64,000 nucleotides of DNA from contig JAJDDQ010000064.1 of the NCBI GenBank assembly GCA_029260215.1, positions 1-64,000 on the forward strand. The letters run 5' to 3'. Position numbers and translations under genes: made by a program. Source of the DNA: Phycisphaerae bacterium (GTDB lineage Bacteria > Planctomycetota > Phycisphaerae > UBA1845). A model generated the notes under the pieces. It was not told the origin of the DNA. It was given only the letters and a program-made list of their open reading frames with translations, and ran no database searches. How positions within the stretch are numbered: position 1 is the first letter of the stretch; the number at the start of each line of letters is the position of its first letter. Positions 25,385 to 33,580 of the stretch are shown in pieces.

Positions 25385-27208
25385 ATGACCGAAACACCCG
25401 CCCTGGACAAAGCGTCGACGCGCGAACACTGGGGCTCGCGGTTCGGCGTCATTCTTGCTGTGGCTGGTTCCGCCGTTGGTCTGGGGAACTTTTTGCGATT
25501 CCCGGGAACGGCTGTCAACAACGGCGGCGGCGCATTTCTAGTTCCCTATTTCATCAGCTTCGTCATTCTGGGGATTCCGATCGCGTGGTGCGAATGGACG
25601 ATAGGCCGACTGGGCGGTCGCTTCGGCCAGAACAACGGTCCGGGGATCATGTACGCGTTGTCGCGCAACGCGCTGGGGCGGTTCACGGGAGCGCTCACGC
25701 TGGCGATTCCGGTTCTCGTGTACATGTACTACGTCATACTGGAGGCGCTCTGCCTGCGCTATTCCGTCCACTTTTTCTCCGGCGGGTTCGCGGAGCTGTT
25801 TGCCACCGCGAACGAAGCCAGCACAAGCATCGTCGGCGCTTCGAGCAAATTCACGAAAGAAACCGTCGGGATGAATGAGAACGGCGGCATGTATGGCAAC
25901 GCCATGCTTTGGCTGATCCTGCTGTGCTTCCTGGTCAACTTCGTCATCATCTACCGCGGCGTGACGAAGGGCATCGAGAAATTCTGCATCGCCGCCATGC
26001 CGCTTCTGATACTTTGTGCGGTCATCGTTCTGGTGCGCGTGCTGACGTTGGACAATGAAGTCGACGGGCGGACGATCGGCAGTGGGCTTGGCTTTATGTG
26101 GAATCCGGATTGGGGAGCGCTGCGCAATCCGGAGGTATGGCTTCGCGCTGCGGGCCAAATCTTTTTCAGTTTGAGCGTTGGGTTTGGGTTGATCCTTTGC
26201 TATTCCAGTTACCTAAGAAAAGACGACGATGTCGTACTCACCTCGCTGAGCGCGTCGAGCACGAACGAGTTTTGCGAAGTCATTCTCGGTGGCATGATCG
26301 TGGTGCCTGCGGCCTTTCTGTTTCTCGGACCTGGGAATACTCCGGCCAGCACCTTTGCGCTTGGTTTTTTCACCGTGCCGGCGATTATGTACCACATGCC
26401 CGGAGGCTCGTTCTTTGGAGGCATGTGGTTCGGCTTGCTGTTCCTGGCTGCCGTGACGAGTTCGATCAGCATGCTTCAGCCGGCGATCGCGTTTCTTGAA
26501 GACGGATTCGGCCTGAAGCGCCGGACGAGCGTGACGATTCTGGGCGTTTTCACGACGGGCGGCGCCGCGGTCATCATGTACTTCAGCAAGAACCTCCAGG
26601 CGCTCGATTTCACCGATTTCTGGTGCGAGTTTATGATGATCCTGGCTGGTCTGGGGCAGGTGATTATTTTCGGCTGGATCATCGGAGCGAAACGCGGTGT
26701 CGAGGAAATGAATCGCGGTTCGGTGTTGCGCACACCGAGGCTGCTGCCCTTTTTCATTCGGTTTGTTACGCCGACATTTCTCATCGTGGTGTTGTCGCTG
26801 TGGTGTTACTACAACGCACCGTCGCGGCTGGAAGGCATGAGCCCGACGATCAAGGGACAGGCGGCTGCTCGGACTGTTTATGCCGGTGCTGTGGCTGAAC
26901 ATTTCGCCGATGAAGAACTGGCGGGCGAAGCGTTGGCGGCGCGCGTCACGGATTTGCTAGGCCAAGCAAAGGGCATTCCGGAGACGCTCGACGGTCTGCC
27001 GGGTTGGCTGCGGGTATTGGATCAAGACGCGGAGGCGAAACGGGCTGACGCCGCCGCCGGTGCGAACGTGGCGCGTTATGTGTTCGTCGCGGTGATTCTC
27101 CTGTTGATCCTGATTTTGGCTGTCAGCGATATCGCATACCGAAACCGCATCGGGCGATCCATCGAGCAAAGCGGTATCGATTCCGGCGAATGGGGGACGT
27201 CATCGTGA
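25385..27208 (+). CDS. NSS-family sodium-dependent amino acid transporter
   Basis: A 607-residue neurotransmitter:sodium symporter homologue. The N-terminal WGSRFGVILAVAGSAVGLGN with FLRFPGTAVNNGGGAFLVPY is diagnostic (unwound TM1 and TM2). GSFFGGMWFGLLFLAAVTSS carries the TM8 sodium-site motif. About twelve membrane helices are visible. A large soluble loop (residues about 490-555, PSRLEGMSPTIKGQAA and on) precedes the last helix, which is longer than in LeuT. The stop overlaps the start of a small membrane protein gene by 4 bases, the arrangement seen for MetP/MetS-type transporters. The substrate is probably an amino acid, not determined. Confidence 0.92.
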   Translation: MTETPALDKASTREHWGSRFGVILAVAGSAVGLGNFLRFPGTAVNNGGGAFLVPYFISFVILGIPIAWCEWTIGRLGGRFGQNNGPGIMYALSRNALGRFTGALTLAIPVLVYMYYVILEALCLRYSVHFFSGGFAELFATANEASTSIVGASSKFTKETVGMNENGGMYGNAMLWLILLCFLVNFVIIYRGVTKGIEKFCIAAMPLLILCAVIVLVRVLTLDNEVDGRTIGSGLGFMWNPDWGALRNPEVWLRAAGQIFFSLSVGFGLILCYSSYLRKDDDVVLTSLSASSTNEFCEVILGGMIVVPAAFLFLGPGNTPASTFALGFFTVPAIMYHMPGGSFFGGMWFGLLFLAAVTSSISMLQPAIAFLEDGFGLKRRTSVTILGVFTTGGAAVIMYFSKNLQALDFTDFWCEFMMILAGLGQVIIFGWIIGAKRGVEEMNRGSVLRTPRLLPFFIRFVTPTFLIVVLSLWCYYNAPSRLEGMSPTIKGQAAARTVYAGAVAEHFADEELAGEALAARVTDLLGQAKGIPETLDGLPGWLRVLDQDAEAKRADAAAGANVARYVFVAVILLLILILAVSDIAYRNRIGRSIEQSGIDSGEWGTSS

Positions 27209-27390
27209 TCGCGACAGTTCTCATGCAGGAAGGCCTGACCACGGGTGGCATCGCCATGATGGTGGGCTGCATGGGGTTCGTGTTGGGGTTGTGCCTTTTT
27301 TGCGTCGTCCGGCTTTTGCGCGATACCAACCCGGCTGAGCATCATCACGTTCCGCTTGACATTGATACGCACGACACGGACGACTCGTAG
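27205..27390 (+). CDS. MetS-like small subunit of NSS transporter
   Basis: A 61-residue protein from a GTG at 27205, overlapping the transporter stop (GTGA). It has one hydrophobic helix (GGIAMMVGCMGFVLGLCLFC) followed by a charged His/Asp-rich tail (EHHHVPLDIDTHDTDDS). Size, topology and coupling match MetS-family small subunits known to be required by some NSS transporters. A later ATG at 27223 would shorten it by six residues. The homology is by architecture rather than clear sequence identity. Confidence 0.65.
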   Translation: MIATVLMQEGLTTGGIAMMVGCMGFVLGLCLFCVVRLLRDTNPAEHHHVPLDIDTHDTDDS

Positions 27391-27430
27391 CGCATCCCCC
27401 CCCGGTTGCGGAGCTGTTTGACCTCAACAG

Positions 27431-27928
27431 TCAGCGCAGAAAACCCTTCCCAAGCAATCGCCGGATTGTCGCAATCTGCCCCGCGTGAAACCCTTCGTGG
27501 CGAATGCAGTGCATGACCGCGCCAAGATTGGTCTTGTAATGCGGGTGAATCGCCCCGTCTTTTCCGTAGCAGGGTTCGTTCAGCAGAGATTCCGACATGC
27601 CCGCAACGGCGGTGAGCACCTCGGCGTGTATGTCAGCCATCTTCTTCAAAACGATATCCGGTGACGGATAATCATGCTCAGCCGCACTGAGGACCGGCCC
27701 GCCGATCGGGAAATGTCGCCCGAAATCATCTTCCGGGGCAGGCCCGCCGAGACACCGCGTGAGAATCAGCAGATGCTCCGCGAACCCGATGTGTCCGCAA
27801 AGCCAGAGAATGTGCGGCAAGCCGGGTGCGGGCTGGAAAAACCAGTCGCCTCCCTCAATGTCAGCCATGAGCATAAGCGTCCAGTCGCGCGTGGCGTCGA
27901 CGGCTTCGACGAGTTGATCGGTCTTCAT
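27431..27928 (-). CDS. DinB-superfamily protein
   Basis: A 165-residue four-helix-bundle protein of the DinB/YfiT type. The metal-site histidines fit the family: an N-terminal HILWLCGHIGFAEHL segment and a C-terminal MHCIRHEGFHAGQIATIRRL, the latter a classic DinB HxxxH pattern. Members include thiol-dependent transferases and many uncharacterised proteins. A Shine-Dalgarno-like AGGAGC lies about 10 bases before the ATG at 27928. It lies between the MetS-like gene, convergent with it, and the NCS2-like permease gene, and shares no obvious pathway with either. Confidence 0.8.
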   Translation of the reverse strand: MKTDQLVEAVDATRDWTLMLMADIEGGDWFFQPAPGLPHILWLCGHIGFAEHLLILTRCLGGPAPEDDFGRHFPIGGPVLSAAEHDYPSPDIVLKKMADIHAEVLTAVAGMSESLLNEPCYGKDGAIHPHYKTNLGAVMHCIRHEGFHAGQIATIRRLLGKGFLR

Positions 27929-27964
27929 TGCTGTGTTGCTCCTGAATAATGGTTGAGAATATGA

Positions 27965-29641
27965 TCAGTGTTTCGGTTCCGATTGCGTGCGGATGCAGGC
28001 CACGATGGCTGCGGCGGCGAGAAGGTAGCCGACGGCGATGGGCCAGGCGCAGTAAGCGTATGCGTCTTCGGATGGCTTGGCGAAGATGAACAGGAAATCG
28101 ATCGCGTTTCCGCTGACCTGATAGGCGTGCGTCAAGCCGATGGCTGCGCAGAATGCTCCGATGCACGACCACACTGCCGCCGCCCGGTATTTCCGGTCGA
28201 TGAGATTCGCGGAAAGAGCCGCCAGAATCATGCAGGTGAAGATGTACCCCCGCTCCATCAGGTTCAGCCCGTGGATGAGGAAACCGTTGACCGTGGACAG
28301 TTGGCCCGCGTCGCGGTGTTCGGATTCAAGCAAACTTTGCATGGTGGTGGCTGGTCCGACGGGGGCGAGGAATTGCTCGGTGACAGGCACGCCGGGTGGA
28401 ACGGGTATCAATTGTGCGGCGAGAAATGCCCCCCACATGACCGTCGCGCCCCAGGCAGCGATGGCGGGGAACAGACCGATCGCGACGGCGGGCGCGTGTT
28501 CGGACGGCGTGGCTTGAAACGCCTGAGCGGTAATGACCAATCCGATCCACAGAACGATGGCGATACCAGCTTCGAGGGGAACGATACTGTTGATCAATGC
28601 AACGGTTCCGGTGAGGCAGATGAGGGCGATAACGAAACCGTTCAGCGTAGAGTAGCCCGCCCGGGCACCCAAACTTTTCCAACCCGGATGGCCTATGTAA
28701 ATCGTCGTGGGGAAGCAACTCCCGAAGCACGCCGCTGCCAGCGTGCCCAGGCCGTTCATGGCCAGTGACGAACGTGTGTCATAACGATCGCCGCCCGCCT
28801 CAGCCGACTCGATATTCTGGAGGCTGCCGACGAGGTTGAACAGCCCCATCGGCACGATCACGGAAACGAATCCGATCCACTCACCGACGGGCAGGTCGAA
28901 AACGCTGCGCAACGCTCCGCCCGCGAATTGAGGCCAGCGGATTTCGCGGACGGCCCACGCATCGCGGACTGCGTCGATGGCCATCGGTTTCGCCAACCAC
29001 GCTTCGGGCAGCCACCAAGCGACAGCGGTACCAGCCACAACGGCGACGAAACCCCCGGGCAGGCCCAACGGCATGCGCGCTTTGGCGAAGTAGGTAAGCA
29101 AAATGATCGCTAACGGCAGCATAGCCACCATCGGCGAGGCGAAGATTTCGAGGGCGAACTTCATCGCGATGAAACCGATGGCAATGCCTGCGAGCGTGGA
29201 GAGCAACGCGGCACGCGGCGTGTGACGGCGGACCCAATCAGCGACAAATTCGCCGAAAAACTCGATCAAACCGCTGCCCGCGCAGGCAAATATGCCCATG
29301 ATCCAGGCTGTCTCCGCCGATCCGGTACGCCGGTAGACGGGCGCGAGAACGAAAAATATGTAGACCAGCAGCGACGGCGTGTTGATGCCGTAAGGCAGCG
29401 CGGTAACGTCGTCGCGCTGCTCGCGTTTGGCCAATCGGTGCGCCTGCCACGCATAGAAAATGTTTCCGAACAATATGGAGACAGCCGCTCCTGGGAGGAT
29501 GAAGGCGTAAATAAAGCGGGCATCGTCGCCGGTCATGCCACACAGGCCTGAGCACAGCGCGACGATGAGCAGGAGCTGCACAAGGTTGTCGATGAACAAC
29601 CCGAAAAATCCGTCGAGATCGTTTCGGACAAACAGTTTCAT
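27965..29641 (-). CDS. NCS2/AzgA-like permease
   Basis: A 558-residue membrane protein with about 12-14 hydrophobic helices. [20 protein letters not shown], the [20 protein letters not shown] motif with a polar break in a helix, and [20 protein letters not shown] with a conserved Glu are characteristic of xanthine/uracil/adenine permeases of the NCS2 superfamily. The ATG at 29641 is preferred to a TTG at 29680. The substrate cannot be assigned from sequence. It is preceded on the same strand by a small zinc-ribbon gene, 54 bases away. Confidence 0.7.
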   Translation of the reverse strand: MKLFVRNDLDGFFGLFIDNLVQLLLIVALCSGLCGMTGDDARFIYAFILPGAAVSILFGNIFYAWQAHRLAKREQRDDVTALPYGINTPSLLVYIFFVLAPVYRRTGSAETAWIMGIFACAGSGLIEFFGEFVADWVRRHTPRAALLSTLAGIAIGFIAMKFALEIFASPMVAMLPLAIILLTYFAKARMPLGLPGGFVAVVAGTAVAWWLPEAWLAKPMAIDAVRDAWAVREIRWPQFAGGALRSVFDLPVGEWIGFVSVIVPMGLFNLVGSLQNIESAEAGGDRYDTRSSLAMNGLGTLAAACFGSCFPTTIYIGHPGWKSLGARAGYSTLNGFVIALICLTGTVALINSIVPLEAGIAIVLWIGLVITAQAFQATPSEHAPAVAIGLFPAIAAWGATVMWGAFLAAQLIPVPPGVPVTEQFLAPVGPATTMQSLLESEHRDAGQLSTVNGFLIHGLNLMERGYIFTCMILAALSANLIDRKYRAAAVWSCIGAFCAAIGLTHAYQVSGNAIDFLFIFAKPSEDAYAYCAWPIAVGYLLAAAAIVACIRTQSEPKH

Positions 29642-29695
29642 GACCTGCGGGTATGTAACGGCGATTGATCGGCGGGGCAAATGAATCGTTCGCGG

Positions 29696-29977
29696 TCAGC
29701 TTTGCGTGTCGTTCACGGGCGGTGCGTCGTAGGAAACAAGCGCGCCACATTCCGGGCATGTGCCGGATCGATTCATTGTAAGGTCGTAATCGCAGTGATG
29801 GCAGGTTGCGGCTTCGCCCCAGTACCAGACGGTCACGATTCCTTCGGAATGGTAGTGTGAGTGCGATACGGAAATCAATCGGTCGGGACCGACGGTCGTG
29901 GCAAAATCGGCGGCTTGCATGAACAGGCGATCCCAGGATTTGAACGTGGCTTTGAAATGTTTGCACAGAACGCGCAT
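29696..29977 (-). CDS. small zinc-ribbon protein
   Basis: A 93-residue protein. The C-terminal part has a zinc ribbon with CHHCDYDLTMNRSGTCPECG, and the N-terminal half is a compact strand-helix region (LISVSHSHYHSEGIVTVWYW). A strong Shine-Dalgarno AGAAGGAG lies 7-8 bases before the ATG at 29977, which fixes the start. It has no assigned function. It may be expressed with the downstream NCS2-like permease. Confidence 0.65.
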   Translation of the reverse strand: MRVLCKHFKATFKSWDRLFMQAADFATTVGPDRLISVSHSHYHSEGIVTVWYWGEAATCHHCDYDLTMNRSGTCPECGALVSYDAPPVNDTQS

Positions 29978-30052
29978 GGTGCAATGCTCCTTCTGAATCC
30001 GTGGCGACTGCGATGAATTCTGTGTGGTCTTCGGGTGTCGTGCCTTCAGTAT

Positions 30053-30078
30053 CCGCGCTAACTGAAGTTCGCGGCTCG
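30053..30078. repeat. dispersed palindromic repeat family C, copy 2
   Basis: A 26-base copy of the family C palindrome with three differences from 19738-19763 (CTAACTGAAGTT in place of CGGACTGAAGTC at the centre). It lies between the ABC-2 permease stop and the small zinc-ribbon gene. Confidence 0.6.
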
Positions 30079-30100
30079 CCCGGTCGAAGACGAGACTACC

Positions 30101-31399
30101 TTAATGATCAGTCCAACGAAACACGCGAGTGCTGAAAACGAAAAACACGACGCCGAAGGCAAGCAATATACCGCAAGGCAGGAGCATTTGCGTCGTCGTG
30201 TAGTTCCGCCACACCGCGCCCTCCATCGCGACGATCGCCCATTTGACCGGGCTGGCGTGGCTGGCGACTTTCATCCAGCCGGGCATGAACAGCAACGGCA
30301 CCATCCCGCCGCCAAGCATCGCCATCATGGTCAGAACGCCCCAGCCGATGCCGCTGGCGGATTGCTCCGTCCGACCGAGCACGGAGATGAACATCATAAT
30401 GCCGACAAACCCGGCTGCGACCGACGCGAACGCCATCGCGAGCAGAGCGTACGAGCTTGGCCTGATGCCGAAAAGGAGGATGCCGACAACGATCAGCATG
30501 GTCAGCGTCGCGAGCGTGGTAACGAAACAAGCGAGTGCTTTTCCACCGAGAATCTTCCAACGCTGAATGGGGGCCGTGCGCAGACGCACGAGTGTGCCGT
30601 GCGTGCGCTCGATGACCAATGAAATTCCAAAGGCGGCGGTACATCCGAGCACACCCCAGGTCATGGATTGCGGGAAGGAGATTTCGTAAGCGCTCTTCGG
30701 TCCCGTGTATTCCCGCGCGACGGCCACGCTTTGAATCACGACCGGTTGCCATCCGCCGGAACCGTCGCCGTTTTCACTTTGGCCAGCGGAATTTTGGTCG
30801 TCGAATTTGGGCACTTCACCCATGAAACGATCGAGTTCTCCGAAGAATCGGTTCATGGCCGCCCGGGCGATGGGGTTGATGGAATCGGAGTCCGCCACGT
30901 CTTTTAGAACCGTTTTCGCTTTGTCCCGCATCACATCGGGGTTGGCGAATGCATCCTGAAAACCCTCCATTGCATAGCGCATCAGCACGCCCTCGAGCAT
31001 GCCCGCCTCGGCTGCCCGCGAGGGATCGACGCCGAGTTCGAGCGTTGCAGGGTCGCCCCAGAACATGCGATCGCGCGCCTCGCCAAAACTCTGGGTCAGG
31101 ACGATGAAGGCTGAACGCTTGCCGGTGCGGACAAGATCGCCGGCGGCTGCGCGCGTGGTGGTCAGCACGTCGAGTTCGGGCGCAGCCGCGAGTTCCTCGA
31201 TGAAGGCGACACTGTTCGGCGTCTGATCCTCATCCACCACCGCCACGCGAATGCCTTCGATAGGCTTGCTCTGGCTTGCAAAGATCGACCCGAAAAAGAC
31301 GGCGTAAACGAGCGGAAAAAAGAACGTGAAGAAAAAGCCCGCCTTGTCACGAAGCAGGAGCTTCAGGTCTTTCAAAGCTAATGCAATGATTTGGTTCAT
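30101..31399 (-). CDS. ABC-2 type transporter permease (NatB-like)
   Basis: A 432-residue permease of the ABC-2 exporter class. An N-terminal membrane helix (KAGFFFTFFFPLVYAVFFGS) is followed by a large extracytoplasmic domain of about 230 residues (residues 45-215), then five or six C-terminal helices, including QSMTWGVLGCTAAFGISLVI, FVTTLATLTMLIVVGILLFG and LTMMAMLGGGMVPLLFM. The ERTHGTLVRLRTAPI loop is typical of this fold. The ATG at 31399 is chosen; an upstream GTG frame adds an implausible serine/arginine stretch. It lies 52 bases downstream of its ATPase gene. The substrate is unknown. Confidence 0.88.
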   Translation of the reverse strand: MNQIIALALKDLKLLLRDKAGFFFTFFFPLVYAVFFGSIFASQSKPIEGIRVAVVDEDQTPNSVAFIEELAAAPELDVLTTTRAAAGDLVRTGKRSAFIVLTQSFGEARDRMFWGDPATLELGVDPSRAAEAGMLEGVLMRYAMEGFQDAFANPDVMRDKAKTVLKDVADSDSINPIARAAMNRFFGELDRFMGEVPKFDDQNSAGQSENGDGSGGWQPVVIQSVAVAREYTGPKSAYEISFPQSMTWGVLGCTAAFGISLVIERTHGTLVRLRTAPIQRWKILGGKALACFVTTLATLTMLIVVGILLFGIRPSSYALLAMAFASVAAGFVGIMMFISVLGRTEQSASGIGWGVLTMMAMLGGGMVPLLFMPGWMKVASHASPVKWAIVAMEGAVWRNYTTTQMLLPCGILLAFGVVFFVFSTRVFRWTDH

Positions 31400-31451
31400 G
31401 GTTTCTCGTTTCCTTGCAACGTGGCACGGCGGAGCGATTAAATCACGCCTG

Positions 31452-32318
31452 TCAATCTCGAAGACTGCGACCGGTGAGTTCGAGGAACACGTTTTCGAGG
31501 TCGGGCTGCTCGACTTTGAAGCGGTTGAGCTGCCCGCGATTCTGGAACTTAGCCAACTCCGCCAGCGGGTCTTGCGTCTCCACACGCACCTCTTCGCCCG
31601 CGACGTCGGCGATCACAACGCTCTTGCCGCCGTGCTGCGTGATGAGGTTATCGACGGTATCGAGCGCCATCAGCCTGCCCTGATCGATAATGCCGACGCG
31701 ATCGCAAAGCCGCTGAGCCTCTTCCATATAATGCGTCGTGTAGACGATGGTTCTGCCGTCCGCCCGAAGGGCTTCGATGTTGTCGAACACCGCGTTTCGC
31801 GATTGCGGATCGACGCCGACGGTCGGCTCGTCGAGCAACAGCAGCGGTGGATCGTGTACGACAGCCACCGCGAGATTCAGCCGGCGTTTCATCCCACCGG
31901 AGTACATGCTCGCCCGGTCGCGACGGCGATCCGCCAGGCTCACAAAATCCAGGCACCAGCGCACACGTTCAGCCAGCTTCGACCCTCTCAGCCCCTGCAT
32001 GCGACCGAAAAACGTGACATTCTCCTCGCCGGTCAACTCGTCGTAAATCGAGAGCGCCTGCGGAGCCACCCCAATGTGCGCGCGAACGTCCGTCTGCGTC
32101 GGCGAGCCACAGCCGTTCACATCGACCGTGCCCGCGTCGGGTGCCAACAGCCCGACGGCCATGTTCACCGTGGTCGACTTGCCCGCACCGTTCGGCCCCA
32201 GCAGTCCGAAAACCTCGCCGCGATGGATGGTGAGTGACAGGTTGTCCACAGCTGTGATTCGGCCAAAGCGCTTGCAAAGTCCGTCAAGTTTGAGCATTCG
32301 AGTCTCCGTTTCCGTCAT
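31452..32318 (-). CDS. ABC transporter ATP-binding protein
   Basis: A 288-residue ATPase of the ABC-2 exporter class. It shows Walker A GLLGPNGAGKSTTVNM, Q-loop VAPQALSIYDELTG, signature YSGGMKRRLNLAVAVV, Walker B PLLLLDEPTVGVDP and the H-loop TTHYMEEAQRLC. The C-terminal 60 residues form the small extra domain usual for NatA/YadG-like subunits. The ATG at 32318 is preferred; in-frame upstream codons add a region without conservation. It is paired with the downstream permease at 30101-31399. Confidence 0.92.
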   Translation of the reverse strand: MTETETRMLKLDGLCKRFGRITAVDNLSLTIHRGEVFGLLGPNGAGKSTTVNMAVGLLAPDAGTVDVNGCGSPTQTDVRAHIGVAPQALSIYDELTGEENVTFFGRMQGLRGSKLAERVRWCLDFVSLADRRRDRASMYSGGMKRRLNLAVAVVHDPPLLLLDEPTVGVDPQSRNAVFDNIEALRADGRTIVYTTHYMEEAQRLCDRVGIIDQGRLMALDTVDNLITQHGGKSVVIADVAGEEVRVETQDPLAELAKFQNRGQLNRFKVEQPDLENVFLELTGRSLRD

Positions 32319-32643
32319 ATCAGGACCACGCCAGCCGGGGGCGGAGGGCGTCCCTCTCTTGCGGCGGACGCTGACAAACATTGATTCACGGTTGCCCGAT
32401 CCGATATTCATCCGCATTTGCACGTTGTTGTCGCGAATTGTTTCCGATTTATGAAGTTGTGTCGATGCGATAGCCAAACAGGGCGATCACGACGAATCGA
32501 GGACGATCACGATTTGACCGATGCGCAGGGTGAAACGAACATGACTCAGCCGACGGCAGACGGTCGGCCTAATGCGTCGAAACATCAATGGCACCGGTTA
32601 CGCGGCTTATTCGGAACGTCCGCAAGAGAAAACAGGAGAAATC

Positions 32644-33168
32644 ATGACGACAACGACACAAGCGGACCTGAAACAGCGCGTCCAGGAATACCTCGAAAAG
32701 AACCCCCGCGCGATGACGCTGGAAATGGCACGTCAGTTGGCCATTCCGGAAGCGAACGTGGTGCGGTACCTGCCGGACAATCGGGCGACGGAGCTGGATG
32801 CGTCGCGCTTCGCCGACATCATGGCCAAGTGCGAGGGCATGCAGAATGTTCACATTATCGTCAGCAACGCCGCCGCCACGATGGAAAGCACGGGCACGCT
32901 CGGCGGGTTTTCCACTTCGAGCGGGTACTTCAACATCCAGTCGGACAGTATCGACATGCACATCCGCTCAGGTGCCATCGCATCGGCCTTCGCCGTAATG
33001 AAGCCGTCGCACATGACCGGGACTCCGACGCTGTCGCTACAGTTCTTCAGTGAGGCTGGCGACAGCGCGTTCAAGGCGTTTCTGACGTTCGGACAGAGTG
33101 AGCCATCGCCCGAAACGCAGAAAAAGTGGGAGGCGATCCGAACCCAATTTGCGACAGGAAAGAGCTGA
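32644..33168 (+). CDS. HutX/HuvX-like cytosolic heme carrier
   Basis: A 174-residue protein. A short N-terminal helix-turn-helix-like module (DLKQRVQEYLEKNPRAMTLE and MARQLAIPEANVVRYLP) precedes a beta-rich domain with VHIIVSNAAATMESTGTLGG, SGYFNIQSDSIDMHIRSGAI and TPTLSLQFFSEAGDSAFKAF. This matches HutX/ChuX-type proteins that bind cytosolic heme. A Shine-Dalgarno AGGAGA precedes the ATG at 32644. No heme oxygenase or importer is adjacent, but the convergent downstream gene makes siroheme/heme precursors. The functional call is moderate because it rests on family resemblance. Confidence 0.7.
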   Translation: MTTTTQADLKQRVQEYLEKNPRAMTLEMARQLAIPEANVVRYLPDNRATELDASRFADIMAKCEGMQNVHIIVSNAAATMESTGTLGGFSTSSGYFNIQSDSIDMHIRSGAIASAFAVMKPSHMTGTPTLSLQFFSEAGDSAFKAFLTFGQSEPSPETQKKWEAIRTQFATGKS

Positions 33169-33580
33169 CTCGGCCGGTTCGCCCCTGGGTCAATGGCGTT
33201 ACCCATTCAGAGAACCCCGATCGGATCGACGTTATCCGACAAAAAAACGGCCGGTGCGACGTTTCCGAAAACGGAACCGCCTCCCCAGCCGCCACTTTCC
33301 TTTCCCCAAATCCGGAAAGCATCGTCACCAACCAAATGAATGGTGGCGATTGGGCAATTTAGGGGACATCGCGATAGAAGCGAATCCCCTAATGCTCAAC
33401 GAATCGAGGGTAGAAGATATCACAAATGGCGTCAATGGGTAAACTGGGAAGAGTTCCAAGCCGCTTAGGGTGCGGAACTTATGGGACGGATTAGGGGTAA
33501 TCACCCCCGTTGGCAAGAGCGTTGCAAACCGACCGTGCCAGGAATCCGATCGGTTTGGATTTGCCGAAACGACCGGTTGG
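33169..33580. other. 412-base gap between convergent genes, with hairpin
   Basis: No gene is supported between the HutX-like stop and the cobA-hemD stop. The stretch contains the long hairpin at 33359-33392, a smaller GGGGT/ACCCC inverted repeat at 33494-33507, and an AT-richer composition than its flanks. Confidence 0.5.
33359..33392. terminator. two-tier hairpin between convergent genes
   Basis: The outer stem pairs TTAGGGGA (33359-33366) with TCCCCTAA (33385-33392). Inside it TCGC (33369-33372) pairs with GCGA (33380-33383) around a 7-base loop. No poly-T run follows. It could be a bidirectional terminator, a structured RNA or a palindromic repeat. Confidence 0.45.
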
